Below are positions 15,294-25,178 of a DNA stretch of 64,000 bases, piece after piece. The stretch lies in the NCBI RefSeq assembly GCF_025947345.1, contig NZ_CP110011.1:4650001-4714000 (forward strand), given 5' to 3'. The position numbers were made by a program, and so were the translations under genes. How positions within the stretch are numbered: the stretch's first letter is position 1; each line of letters starts with the position of its first letter. A model generated the notes under the pieces. That model was not told the DNA's origin. It worked only from the letters and a program-made list of their open reading frames with translations, and made no database searches. This stretch comes from Flavobacterium sp. N502536. GTDB taxonomy: Bacteria; Bacteroidota; Bacteroidia; Flavobacteriales; Flavobacteriaceae.

Positions 15294-16958
15294 TTATTTA
15301 ACAGATTTAATCACTTTTATAGACTCAGTTTTGACATCTGTTCTGATTTTAACGATGTAGATTCCTTCGGAATAACTACTCAGATTAACCGGTACAGTCC
15401 TGTTGTTGATGTCAAATTCCTGTAAAGTACGTCCGCTGATGTCTATCAAAGAGGCGGTACCTTCTTTAAAATCATAACCAATAATGATGTTGGTGTAAGT
15501 TGATGCAGGATTAGGAATGGCTTCGATACTGGATTTTACTTTTTCAACCTTTGTTTTGTCTTTTAGTTTCACTACCCAAAAATCATTACCTCCAATGCTG
15601 CCATTTTTATCTCTTGATGCAGCCGAGTTGGAAGTTCCTGCCATCAGATAGCCTCCATCTCTGGTCTCGATTAACTTTCTGAGAATATCTTCTCCGGCAC
15701 TGCCTACAATTTTGTTCCAGATTTCTTCTCCTTTGTCGTCTATTTTCATGGCGATATAGTCGTTGATGCCTTCTTTTTCTTTACTGACGGAGTTAAGCGC
15801 TTTGGCCGCGATCCCTTCGCGCGGGCGTCTGCTTTCACTTTGTGCGTAACCGCCAATGAGGTAACTTTGATCTTTGTTTTCTACCAAAGAGGTTAGGATG
15901 TCAACTTTTCCAAAATCATAGGTTTTACTCCATAAAACACCTCCGTCCTTATCCAGTTTAAGAATCCAGTAATCAGTTCCATTGCCAACAATCCCTCCCA
16001 TAGTGGTCAGGGCGTTTTTACTGTTGGAATTTCCTCCTGCAATATAACCGCCATCGATCGTTTGGTGGATGACATAAGGCTGATCGTCTCCCTCACCGCC
16101 ATAAGTACTTTGCCATTGAATTTCACCGGTATCCGTTATTTTGATAATCCAAAAATCTCCTACTCCTTTATTGTTCTCTGTTTTATCACCTGAAACCGGA
16201 GAGTTAGAATAACCCGCCAAAATATAGCCATTGTCTGAGGTTTGTTCCATACTTCTCAGTACATCAGCATAAGTTCCTCCATAGGTCTTTTGCCATTCCA
16301 CATCACCTTGTTTGTCCAGTTTGACAATCCAATAGTCCATGTTGCCATGGCTTTTTTCTGATTTGTTAAACTGATCTGCTTTTGTGGTTGGCTTGGAGAT
16401 TCCGTTTGCTGCTGCAAGTGCATTACCCGAAGGATCTGAGCTCGATGAGCCTCCTAACATATAACCTCCGTCTTTGGTTTGAAAAGCACATAAGAGTTCG
16501 TCCTTCCCTGCACCTCCAATCGTTCTTTGCCATTGTTCAGTACCTGAAGCATCTAATTTGATCACCCAAAAATCAGTGATTCCTTTGCAATTTTCCTTTT
16601 TTTGGAAGCCTCTTCCTGAACTTGAAGTTCCTGCAAGAATAAATCCGCCATCTCTGGTGTTTTTAATACTCTGAAGCAAATCAAACCCCCTTCCTCCAAT
16701 GCTTTTCTGCCAGACCAGATCTCCTTTCTCACTCATTTTCCAGATCCAGTAATCGAGATCACCATGATTGTCGTCGTCTTTGTTTCCGGTTTTGTTAGAC
16801 AAGGAACTCCCCGCCAGAATAAAGCCGTAATCGGCCGTTGGCTGCGCGTCAAACAAATAATCAGCATGCTGTCCGCCATATGATTTTTCCCAGAGAATGT
16901 CCTGGGAATAGGCAAAAATGGGCAATAGAAATAAAAATAACAGGTAGTTTTTTTTCAT
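15294..16958 (-). CDS. Secreted seven-repeat propeller protein with T9SS type A sorting domain (copy A)
   Basis: 554 residues. Signal peptide MKKNYLLFLFLLPIFAYSQ, then seven repeats of the form (L/V/E)W(E/Q)K(S/T)(Y/I)GG ... GG(F/Y)(I/M)LAG(T/S)S, which fits a seven-bladed beta-propeller (similar repeats are called SBBP or delta-60). The last about 75 residues (IEAIPNPASTYTNIIIGY ... GRTLQEFDI ... GIYIVKI) form a type A T9SS C-terminal sorting domain. It is the first gene of the cassette and the only one with a visible T9SS signal. It may anchor or chaperone the YD proteins at the surface. Copy B is nearly identical in both protein and DNA. Confidence 0.92.
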   Translation of the reverse strand: MKKNYLLFLFLLPIFAYSQDILWEKSYGGQHADYLFDAQPTADYGFILAGSSLSNKTGNKDDDNHGDLDYWIWKMSEKGDLVWQKSIGGRGFDLLQSIKNTRDGGFILAGTSSSGRGFQKKENCKGITDFWVIKLDASGTEQWQRTIGGAGKDELLCAFQTKDGGYMLGGSSSSDPSGNALAAANGISKPTTKADQFNKSEKSHGNMDYWIVKLDKQGDVEWQKTYGGTYADVLRSMEQTSDNGYILAGYSNSPVSGDKTENNKGVGDFWIIKITDTGEIQWQSTYGGEGDDQPYVIHQTIDGGYIAGGNSNSKNALTTMGGIVGNGTDYWILKLDKDGGVLWSKTYDFGKVDILTSLVENKDQSYLIGGYAQSESRRPREGIAAKALNSVSKEKEGINDYIAMKIDDKGEEIWNKIVGSAGEDILRKLIETRDGGYLMAGTSNSAASRDKNGSIGGNDFWVVKLKDKTKVEKVKSSIEAIPNPASTYTNIIIGYDFKEGTASLIDISGRTLQEFDINNRTVPVNLSSYSEGIYIVKIRTDVKTESIKVIKSVK

Positions 16959-17001
16959 AAAATATTCTGTTTTAATCTTTTGACGAATTAAATTATGAGG
17001 C

Positions 17002-17009
17002 CAAAACTA
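17002..17009 (-). promoter_or_regulatory. -7 element TAGTTTTG of cassette A
   Basis: On the minus strand TAGTTTTG fits the Bacteroidota -7 consensus TAnnTTTG. It lies about 45 bases before the propeller gene start. The same element and distance are kept in copy B (28426-28433). No clear -33 element was found. Confidence 0.5.
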
Positions 17010-17217
17010 ATACACTATTTTCTATTTCTTTTACGGCTTCCCACATTTGACTAAACTTTAATTAAAAATTTAACAATTAAAATAAACAACCAACACAAAA
17101 AACAATAATTACATTAGTAAATTACAAATACACCCCTAGTAAAAATAAGCTCTACCAGAGGATTGAGTTCTGAATGACTACGAAAAGCAAAAACTCCTTT
17201 ACTAAAATCTTAATCCA

Positions 17218-17256
17218 AAAAAAAAATGCACAACGATTCTTGATCATTGCGCATTA
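17218..17256 (-). terminator. Decayed copy of the metQ terminator
   Basis: Corresponds to 28641-28676. The right arm GATCATTGCGCATT is intact, but the left arm reads ATGCACAACGATTC, so the stem has extra mismatches. It follows the metQ relic and came along in the duplication. Confidence 0.6.
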
Positions 17257-17293
17257 TTAAACTTTTACCCTATTTCGGGTTTAAAGAAAGTAA

Positions 17294-17386
17294 CTACCAG
17301 CCCTTCACCGCTCCGCCTTTAAATTCACGAACAGCGGCCTGTTCTACTGCAGCAGATTGGAAAGCCTGTACAAATTGTTTTATTTT
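17294..17386 (-). pseudogene. metQ C-terminal relic at the duplication junction
   Basis: The minus strand encodes KIKQFVQAFQSAAVEQAAVR and then EFKGGAVKGW followed by TAG. That is the last 30 residues of the complete metQ at 28715-29533, with E to A as the only protein change I see. It has no start, no promoter and no N terminus. On its upstream side the match ends in a T-run at 17381-17387 and turns directly into the left-boundary repeat. It shows that the duplication end point lay inside metQ. Confidence 0.93.
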
Positions 17387-17495
17387 TACACAAGGTTAAA
17401 ATACAAAAAAAGCCAATACTCATAACATTGACATTTGTTGATTATTTTATAGGTTTTAGCACTACAAAACAAAAGACTATTTGGGTATTAAATTC
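17386..17495. repeat. Left boundary of duplicated unit, copy B
   Basis: Matches 5191-5300 base for base in length with few substitutions. It directly abuts the metQ relic. Past 17495 the two copies have unrelated sequence. Confidence 0.9.
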
Positions 17496-17544
17496 CCCAC
17501 TCTGCTAAGTGTTCTCAATTATGCAAGAACTCTGTTCACGCTGT

Positions 17545-17685
17545 GCAAATGTCTCTGACTTTAAATCAATTTTGAAACAAGTCTTATAACTAATTACCTC
17601 AAGAAGGATAATTAAAAAAGTCAGGGACTTTCAAGACACCTACAATTTCTAAAAACAAAAAAAGCGCAAAGTCAGAGACATTTGC
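17545..17685. repeat. Inverted-repeat element with 18-bp arms
   Basis: GCAAATGTCTCTGACTTT (17545-17562) and its exact reverse complement (17668-17685) enclose about 105 AT-rich bases. The right arm also lies in a short palindrome GCGCAAA-N10-TTTGCGC (17664-17687). It has no reading frame and could be a small non-autonomous mobile element or a structured 3' region of the cassette. It is found only in copy B. Confidence 0.6.
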
Positions 17686-17761
17686 GCAACTTTTCAATTG
17701 AACTCTTCGGAGAGCGGAGGGTTTTAAAATCTAAATAATCATTATTTAAAACTCTAAAATA

Positions 17762-18340
17762 TTAATCATCTGGCAAGCATTCGTATTTTCTTAATTTCAA
17801 AATCTCGTTACTAATTTTTTTTATCCATTGATTTTGATTGATATTATTCCCAAATACCTCATTATCATACAGTTTATTTAAATCATGACTTTTCACAATA
17901 TTAGAGTTATATATTGAAGTATAATTTTCCTCGTTATAATTTTTTCTCATTCTTAAACTGTCAAAAGATTTCCTAATTTTCCTAGCATACAGTTCTGTAA
18001 TATCAAAATGCAATTGCTCATGAGCTAAAAGCTGAATGCTATTTGTTATAGTCCACGATTTACTTTTTATGAAAATAGATTGTAATTTATAATTAGTAAT
18101 CATATTTTTTGTAGTGCTATACTCGAATTTTATTGTTGAAGTAGTTCCTGCTACAGTTAATGAGTCAGTTCGGTCAGGAATCCCTTTAAAATCTTCCCAA
18201 GTCAGCTTTCTGTTTTTAGACCATAAAATTTCATCCTTTTCGTCATTAAACTTTTTGCCTACAGAAAAGCTTGTCATTGAACAACAGACAATAATAATCA
18301 ACGGCACTATTAATATTATTCTTTTTATTTTTACTTCCAT
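17762..18340 (-). CDS. Exported DUF922-like (Zn-protease-like) protein, last gene of cassette B
   Basis: 192 residues. A hydrophobic N terminus (MEVKIKRIILIVPLIIIVCC) is a signal or membrane anchor. LTWEDFKGIPD and LLAHEQLHFDITELYARKIR resemble DUF922, predicted secreted zinc-dependent proteases, with HExxH (HEQLH) visible. It begins 11 bases after the Rhs gene stop and holds the place where copy A has its lipoprotein. By position it could be an immunity or accessory protein; by sequence it could itself be a protease. I cannot decide between these. Confidence 0.72.
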   Translation of the reverse strand: MEVKIKRIILIVPLIIIVCCSMTSFSVGKKFNDEKDEILWSKNRKLTWEDFKGIPDRTDSLTVAGTTSTIKFEYSTTKNMITNYKLQSIFIKSKSWTITNSIQLLAHEQLHFDITELYARKIRKSFDSLRMRKNYNEENYTSIYNSNIVKSHDLNKLYDNEVFGNNINQNQWIKKISNEILKLRKYECLPDD

Positions 18341-18351
18341 TTTTAAATCTT

Positions 18352-21300
18352 TTAACGGCTTACAGCACTTGCACTTTTAGTATCTTTCCCTAATACACCC
18401 GCCCCAACTGACAACCTATTTGGGTCTATTCCTCTTTTAACCAAAAATTGTTTTATCGCTTTGGCTCTCAATAATTGTAAATCTCGTACAGTTCCTCGAC
18501 CACCATTTATTGCTATATCTGTATCTGATTTCCAGTCTGGGTTATTTGCGATACTTACATTACCTTTTATTAATAACAAAATTTGAGGGTAATCGGTCAA
18601 AGTCTTTAATAAATCATTCAATGTTTTGTCTGATGCACTTGAATTTAATATTGATGAATTAGGATTAAAACGAACGTTTATATTAATAATTTTACCCGCT
18701 TTATACAAAGGTGGTGTCACACTTTTTGTAAAACTCGGAACTGGAGGAGTAGGAATATCAAATTCTGAGGTTTTTGGTTCAGGATTATCTCCTATAACTA
18801 ATCCAGTAGAGCCTAATGTCAACTCAGGTATTTTACCTGGAGTTTCTCTTGATTCTTCAGTTTTTTTTACGTAAACTGGTTTACTTCTGCCACCTCCACT
18901 GCTTGGAAAATCAGGGTCTATCCATGACTTATATAATGAATCTTCCTTAACTACGCAACTGCAATCTTTACCATTTATTACTTGTTTGATTCCATTACCT
19001 ATTCTTCTAAATATATTTCCTAGTACATTTAAAATTCCTAAACCATATTCATCAACATTGTATATTGGATTATTATCACTTACTACATACGGAGATTGAT
19101 AATTTACAAAATCAGCCATTGGGTCTATAACTGAAAATCTTCCTAAATCTGGCATATACATACGAGCTCCAAAGTCATACATATTAAGCCCTAGCTCGTC
19201 TTGTAGCTCTTTTTCGTTGAACTTGAATTTATTACTATTATCTACATAATCATTATATCCCTTGTGTTTCAATCCAAAAGGATAATAATTATTTTCTTCA
19301 ATAATTTCAAGAACTTGGGTAACAGGATTTTTAGCATAACTCAATCTAATGTTACCCAAATGATCTTTGTATTGGTACACATATTTTTGATTTATAGCAT
19401 CATAATACCCTTCTGCTGTAGGGAAAAATTGCAAAGTTGGTCGCGATGGAACCTGCTGACTTGTCAATTGCATTCCTACCAGATTCGAACGATTCGCCTC
19501 TACCGGTGGATCTTTTGGAGCGGGATCCTCACCATCAATAGGAGGATCCGTATTTCCCGGATCATCCGGCGCCGGACCATCATTAACAACATAACTATAC
19601 TGGAAACCTCCCAGATAATCTGTATGAGTTGTACCGTTTGCCTCTTTTACAATTTTCTCCAGTTTCTGCCCCGTTGCGTTGTAAATATACTCAATTGACC
19701 CCGTTGTTCCAAATGTAATTTTCTTAGGTAAATTCAGCTGATTGTACAGTATTTCAGTAATGTTTTTGTTTTCGTCTCTGATTAAATTTCCATTTAAATC
19801 ATAGGCATAATCATCTGCCGAATCATTATAACCGTTACTATCATCTTTAAATCCTTGCGGTTGGTTAGAGGTATCTGTTACTTTCATCAATTGATTGGAA
19901 TTAGCTGTGTAGAAATACCCCAGATTATCCATATCTCCAACATATGGACTGGTTAGTACACCAGCCATATATTGTCGCTGTAGTCTAATTATATTTCCGT
20001 TTTTATCATAATCCATATTTTCGCCAAAGTAATTTTTATTATCGGCTAAATTTGGAGTCTGATAAGTCGCCTCCGACAAACGATTCAATTGATCATATCG
20101 ATATCCATAAGAACGCTTGGCCGGATCGGTATTAGTTTTCCAATAGGTTTCTGAAATATTTCCATTATATAGTGCTTTTGCATAGTTAGCATTTGCTTCT
20201 ACTTTGTCATAATTAATCTTAAAGGCAAACAGATCTACAGGGTCTGTATCTTGCTGCAGATTTTCAACATTGTTGATTCCAGTCAACCAGCCTCTGATGT
20301 TGTAACTGTAATTGATCTTCTGCAAAGGAGCCCCTGTGCTGTTCCCTATACTTTTAGTGCTCAATTGTCCCAGATCATCATACGTATTATTTGTAAAAAA
20401 AAAATCTAGATTAATCCCATTGATCATATGAATATAGTTCAGCAAACGATCTTGTGGCGAATAACCGTATTGCTCATTTACGCCTAATTCAGTATCTCCC
20501 GAAGTACGTTTGTGCCAGATCTTTGTTTGAAGTGTTTTTCCTATAAAATCAAATTCGGTATTGGTATGAGTATATCCTCCTAAATGATTTTGGGTTTGGG
20601 TACTCACAACACGGAACCTGTTATCATAAAAGATACTAGTGGTTTCTCCCAATTTGGCTGATGCGGTACTCACAGCTCTTATCCAGCTTCCAGTAACCAA
20701 ACCTTTGGCCTTGTTTAAAACGATCTGTGTCATAATGACAAAGGGGTTGGTCGCTGCATTGGGATAATTATAATCATCATAATAGGTAACGGTTAAGAGT
20801 TTAAAATTTATTGGAGCAATCGTATTGCTATAGTATACCGGGATATTGTCTATCGTTCCAGAGGTTTGTTTGGTTTCAAACAAAACAGTAGCGCTATTTT
20901 GTTCGTCCTGCAATGTTTTTCTTATAGTTAAACCTACGGGTTGAGCATTCCATCCGGTATAAATGGGTCTACTAAAGGCATCGTATTTGGTAATGAGCCA
21001 GCCTTCGGTCGTTTCGTCATTAAAAGGCGAAAAAGCAGGTCCTGTTGCCACAGGACGATCAAGTTTGTCATAGACAATAAATTCCCATTGTTTTCCGGGC
21101 AGTTTTTTCTCCACCAGACGATTGCGGTTGTCGTATTTATACTGGTAACACAAACCGTTTAAAACCAAGTCACTAACTGTACCCGATACTTTTGGTGGCA
21201 ATACATAAGTCAGATTACCGTACAGGTCGTAAACGTAGTAAGTATCGTGTCGGCTTCCTGACTCGTAGGTTCTTTTTAAAACGACTTGTCCTTCTTTGTT

Positions 21301-21855
21301 TTTAAATTCAACGGTTGATCCGGAAGATTCACTTAGATTTGCAGTCGTATTCTCGTCGTAAGTTATCGTTTTGTACAACTCCTTCTCAGGATAGGTTCCT
21401 AAGTCTGAAAAACCGATTTCGTATAAACCCTGACTGGCTTCCCAAGTTGCGGTAGCTTTGTATGATTTTACAGCATCCGCAGAAATATTGGTTCCATAAT
21501 CCAATTTTATTTCATGGCCGCTCCCTAAAGCCCAGGAAGCTCCCGGCGCGGCTTGTTTGACCACGCGGTTCAAAGGTGAGCGTTCAAACGACTTTTCAGA
21601 AAAAGGATTTGTAGTATTGTCGTATTTGCTGGTACCGTAAACTCCATTTAAAGTTGTTATGGCCGTACTTGGGTCAATTCTCTGATAACTGCTGCTTGCA
21701 TTGGCAGCTGGATAAGGCAGGTATTCTTTGGCTTGTCTCCCAAAACCATCATATTCCATAGGGGTTATGATATCTTTTCCGCCTTCTCCCTGACCAATGG
21801 CAATAGTTTGTATGGGGCGCCCCAAACCATCAAAATAAGTCACATTCTGGCTCAT
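18352..21855 (-). CDS. DUF6443/Rhs-core protein with OmpA-like C-terminal tip (copy B)
   Basis: 1167 residues as read, starting within DUF6443 (MSQNVTYFDGLGRPIQTIAIGQ). The real start is probably the ATG complement at 22003-22005, giving signal peptide MKKYITLLILLFFTVSGVRAQ. A T-run at 21896-21902 is one base short and breaks the frame there. The YD repeats, the DP-rich linker and the core (YVYQYKDHLGNIRLSY, MYMPDLGRFSVIDPMADF) closely match copy A. The tip is different: a spacer rich in P and T, then an OmpA/MotB-like domain (LLKTLTDYPQILLLIKGNVS, LLRAKAIKQFLVKRGIDPNRLSVGAG) that in other proteins binds peptidoglycan. No toxin active site is obvious. Confidence 0.85.
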   Translation of the reverse strand: MSQNVTYFDGLGRPIQTIAIGQGEGGKDIITPMEYDGFGRQAKEYLPYPAANASSSYQRIDPSTAITTLNGVYGTSKYDNTTNPFSEKSFERSPLNRVVKQAAPGASWALGSGHEIKLDYGTNISADAVKSYKATATWEASQGLYEIGFSDLGTYPEKELYKTITYDENTTANLSESSGSTVEFKNKEGQVVLKRTYESGSRHDTYYVYDLYGNLTYVLPPKVSGTVSDLVLNGLCYQYKYDNRNRLVEKKLPGKQWEFIVYDKLDRPVATGPAFSPFNDETTEGWLITKYDAFSRPIYTGWNAQPVGLTIRKTLQDEQNSATVLFETKQTSGTIDNIPVYYSNTIAPINFKLLTVTYYDDYNYPNAATNPFVIMTQIVLNKAKGLVTGSWIRAVSTASAKLGETTSIFYDNRFRVVSTQTQNHLGGYTHTNTEFDFIGKTLQTKIWHKRTSGDTELGVNEQYGYSPQDRLLNYIHMINGINLDFFFTNNTYDDLGQLSTKSIGNSTGAPLQKINYSYNIRGWLTGINNVENLQQDTDPVDLFAFKINYDKVEANANYAKALYNGNISETYWKTNTDPAKRSYGYRYDQLNRLSEATYQTPNLADNKNYFGENMDYDKNGNIIRLQRQYMAGVLTSPYVGDMDNLGYFYTANSNQLMKVTDTSNQPQGFKDDSNGYNDSADDYAYDLNGNLIRDENKNITEILYNQLNLPKKITFGTTGSIEYIYNATGQKLEKIVKEANGTTHTDYLGGFQYSYVVNDGPAPDDPGNTDPPIDGEDPAPKDPPVEANRSNLVGMQLTSQQVPSRPTLQFFPTAEGYYDAINQKYVYQYKDHLGNIRLSYAKNPVTQVLEIIEENNYYPFGLKHKGYNDYVDNSNKFKFNEKELQDELGLNMYDFGARMYMPDLGRFSVIDPMADFVNYQSPYVVSDNNPIYNVDEYGLGILNVLGNIFRRIGNGIKQVINGKDCSCVVKEDSLYKSWIDPDFPSSGGGRSKPVYVKKTEESRETPGKIPELTLGSTGLVIGDNPEPKTSEFDIPTPPVPSFTKSVTPPLYKAGKIININVRFNPNSSILNSSASDKTLNDLLKTLTDYPQILLLIKGNVSIANNPDWKSDTDIAINGGRGTVRDLQLLRAKAIKQFLVKRGIDPNRLSVGAGVLGKDTKSASAVSR

Positions 21856-22053
21856 TTCCTCTTTAGTCAGGGTATTAAAATTAGCCGCCTTAACCTTTTT
21901 TTGGGTGCAACTGTATATACAAAGTTATCATCGCTAAAAGTCTGAGCTCTTACGCCCGAGACTGTAAAGAACAATAAAATTAATAATGTTATATATTTTT
22001 TCATTACGTTATTCTTACTGATTAAAAAATAGATCTAAATATTCACTTTAATA

Positions 22054-24975
22054 TTAGCGATTGTCATGCGTACAGGTTCCATGAGTATTGGCGTAATTTT
22101 TTCCATTTTGTCTTAAATCATTAAATGCCTTAAGATTAGCATCCTTTTGACTAATTGTAGAAAAATATATATGAGCGGGAACCGTATACGTCTCAGTTGA
22201 TCCAATAAATCCAATTCCGCAATTGTCTCTGGTAAAATCTTCACTTGTTTGTGCATTGTAAAATCCGCATTCCCCTCTTGCATTGGCGTAATTCTGCCCG
22301 TTTTGAGCAACATCCTCCTGGGCTTTTATATCGGCTTCAGCCTGTGATGATTCTGACCAATGAATACCGGCAGCAACAGTATACGTTACAGGAGCGCCCC
22401 ATTGACCCGCAGGGCAATTATTTTTTGTAAAAATGCCGCTTTTGGCTGTATTGTAAAAACGACAGGCCCCACTAGTATTGACATTGATTCGACCCAATAC
22501 ATCACACTTTTTAGCTGCCCGATCATCTGCATCAAATTGTGACTCCCTCGACGTAACTTCTCTCGCTGGTATTGTATAATCTAAAGAAGTCCCTACACTG
22601 CCTGAAGGGCAATTATTTTTAGTATAGGATCTGGTAATCGCTACATTCCAAAATGTACAATAGCCCTTTGAATTAGCATTTTCCAGACCGTTATTATTAA
22701 CATCTCTTTGCGCCAAATCATCTGCAGCCACTTGCGACTCTCTTGAGAAATGACTTCCAGCGGGAACGGTATAGACTTCCGTTGAACCTACTCCACCCGG
22801 TGCACAATTATTTTTAGTAAACGAACCACTTTTTTCAGTATTGGTGAAAGTACAATACCCTTCTGTATTTGCATTGGCCCTACCATTTGAATTAAATAAA
22901 GCCAATCCTTTTGAATCAGCATCAGCCTGTGAATCTTTTGAGGTTTCGGCACCTGCAACCTGACTAAAGAATTCGTCTGAACCAACACCACCAACAGGAC
23001 AATTATTTTTGGTAAATGAACCACTTAGAGCGATACTGCTATAGGTACACTCTCCTTTACTATTGGCATTGGCCTGACCATTTGTATTGAATAAAGTCAG
23101 TCCTTTTGAATCTGCATGAGCCTGTGAATCATTTGAAGTCTCGGCACCTGCAACCTGATTAAAAGGGACACTTGATCCTACTCCTCCAGCAGCGCAATTA
23201 TTTTTGGCAAATGAACCACTTAGGGCTATGCTTTTGAATGTACAATACCCATTAGCATCGGCATTGATCTGACCGTTTGTGTTGAATAAGGCCAATCCTT
23301 TTGAATCGGCATCAGCCTGCGAAATGGTCGAAGTATAGGCCCCTGCCACCTGACTATAAGTAAAACTCTGACCTGTTCCTCCGGCAGGACAATTACTTTT
23401 GGTAAACAATCCGCTTCTTGCTGCACTTTTATAGATGTACTCACTGGTTGAAGTATTATCGCTACAATCAGTCTGTTTCCCCTTATAATTATAACAGTAT
23501 TTTTGAAGTACATTTAATTCATAATCCTTTACAAATTTTAATCTGCCAAAGGAGTCATATTCATAGTAAGAAGGTATTCCTTTTGGATCTGTTACACTTG
23601 TTACGCCAATCAATGGATTATAAGTATAGGAAGAAATAAAAGCGTTTGGCAATGAACTTCTAAATGTCCTTAGACCTTCTCTCAGTTTTTGTTCTGTACA
23701 ATTATCTGACAAACAATTATCGATATCAGCGTTAGAGAGTGTTTGTAAATTTGTTATTGTTGCTGACGGAATCAGGTTATACACAACATTTTCGATTTTG
23801 GCAATAGGCTGTGTTTTATTATATCCCCAAATAATAGATACCGGTATACCACTCTCTAAAGTATATTGTAAAATATTTCCTTTGTCATCATACTGATCAT
23901 ACGTCATTTTTTTATCTAGACTTAAATCAATAGAAGATCCTCCTTTATTTGCGTAAACAGATCTTGGCAACAATAAATTACCTGTCGCTGCACTTTTGTC
24001 ATAAACTGTCTTTTGTTCTGATAATTTAACCCCTTGTTTAAAAACTTGTGTATCCAAAACTTTTCCAATCATATTCTTAGCCATTAACTCATTTCTAAAT
24101 GGTTCTGATGCCATATCAGAGTCTGAAGGATAAAAGTATTTGGTCTCAATAGTGGCCTTGGTATCTGTTACCTCTTGTTTAGAAATTGTAACGGTTTGTG
24201 AACTTAATTTTAAATGAGACGGATTGTTGTACTTATAGGTCGTTATTGTAGTTACAGGATTTGAACCCTGTACATCATATTGAGTGTTTGATTCAGATTC
24301 CAGATAAAACCAGTACGAATTGGTCGTATACTTATTGATATTCAAATGTTCAATATTTCTATAGTTTGGACTAGTGAAATGATATAATGCATTGTATTTG
24401 ATCTCAGTAGCCACTCCAGGAATTTTGCGCGTATATTGATCCTCCAGTTTATATTGGTTTTCAACTATGTTTAAATTATCTAAATTCTTATTGAAAATCC
24501 TTTTTATATGTAACAAACCATTTTTCCAGCTCAGATTGGTCCAGGGAGCAGAGGTCAGATAACTGTCAAGGCACAGATAAGGAGGGATATCCGCAGAGAT
24601 ATAGTACTGAAATTCTTCACCTCCATTTTCAAAATTTGTCCCTCCATGACTCACCGTTACATATTCATAAGTGGTGGAATTGTTTCCCATTGATCGGTAC
24701 AAAGGATAAATACTGTTGGCATTAATATTCATGAATGTAGCCCGTGTCTCTACATTCCAATAATTTGGAAGGCCTGTATTTTTGTCACAAAATGCCCTCT
24801 GTTCAGTAAAGTTTATCAAGTTTATCGGAATTCCTTCTACACCGGTTGACGTAAAACGACTTTCTTTTTTACCATAATAATAGTGTTTAACATCAGTACT
24901 GTTAGATGCAGTATCGAAACTGGTAATTTTTGCAATTCTTAATCCTGCCACAGGAATGTTAGCTTTAGATTCCAC
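22054..24975 (-). CDS. YD/DUF5977-repeat protein, C-terminal part (copy B)
   Basis: 973 residues as read. It continues the 25179-26705 frame after a one-base loss near 25281-25292; the real coding sequence upstream of the listed ATG reads EQKTEEFVFESKADHETE through to VESKANIPVAGLRIAK. It contains YD-type motifs (YDQYDDKGNILQYTLESGIPVSIIWGYNK, YEYDSFGRLKFVKDYELN) and seven DUF5977 repeats with paired cysteines, ending CTHDNR. It has no T9SS sorting domain. The region from about 23440 to 23900 closely matches copy A, while the earlier part is only distantly related. The full gene would be 26705-22054, about 1550 residues. Confidence 0.82.
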   Translation of the reverse strand: MESKANIPVAGLRIAKITSFDTASNSTDVKHYYYGKKESRFTSTGVEGIPINLINFTEQRAFCDKNTGLPNYWNVETRATFMNINANSIYPLYRSMGNNSTTYEYVTVSHGGTNFENGGEEFQYYISADIPPYLCLDSYLTSAPWTNLSWKNGLLHIKRIFNKNLDNLNIVENQYKLEDQYTRKIPGVATEIKYNALYHFTSPNYRNIEHLNINKYTTNSYWFYLESESNTQYDVQGSNPVTTITTYKYNNPSHLKLSSQTVTISKQEVTDTKATIETKYFYPSDSDMASEPFRNELMAKNMIGKVLDTQVFKQGVKLSEQKTVYDKSAATGNLLLPRSVYANKGGSSIDLSLDKKMTYDQYDDKGNILQYTLESGIPVSIIWGYNKTQPIAKIENVVYNLIPSATITNLQTLSNADIDNCLSDNCTEQKLREGLRTFRSSLPNAFISSYTYNPLIGVTSVTDPKGIPSYYEYDSFGRLKFVKDYELNVLQKYCYNYKGKQTDCSDNTSTSEYIYKSAARSGLFTKSNCPAGGTGQSFTYSQVAGAYTSTISQADADSKGLALFNTNGQINADANGYCTFKSIALSGSFAKNNCAAGGVGSSVPFNQVAGAETSNDSQAHADSKGLTLFNTNGQANANSKGECTYSSIALSGSFTKNNCPVGGVGSDEFFSQVAGAETSKDSQADADSKGLALFNSNGRANANTEGYCTFTNTEKSGSFTKNNCAPGGVGSTEVYTVPAGSHFSRESQVAADDLAQRDVNNNGLENANSKGYCTFWNVAITRSYTKNNCPSGSVGTSLDYTIPAREVTSRESQFDADDRAAKKCDVLGRINVNTSGACRFYNTAKSGIFTKNNCPAGQWGAPVTYTVAAGIHWSESSQAEADIKAQEDVAQNGQNYANARGECGFYNAQTSEDFTRDNCGIGFIGSTETYTVPAHIYFSTISQKDANLKAFNDLRQNGKNYANTHGTCTHDNR
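22060..23400. repeat. DUF5977 repeat array, copy B
   Basis: Seven units of about 195 bases. Three neighbouring units of the SQVAGAETSxDSQADADSKG type are very alike in DNA, and the terminal units are more diverged. Unit number (seven versus nine) and order differ from copy A. Confidence 0.82.
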
Positions 24976-25178
24976 TCCGCCGCCTTTACAATAAGTAAAA
25001 TTTACATTTCCTGTGGTTTTAGCATCAGGAGAGAATGTAACAGATATTTTATAACTATTGTTTTTAAGAAACGTATAGGGTATTTTTTTAGGTTTATTGT
25101 GCTCATCAGCAGTAATAGGAAAAGAACTAAGCAGTGGGTTTGTTAAATTTTCAACTTTAAAAGTAAGCCATAATTCTC

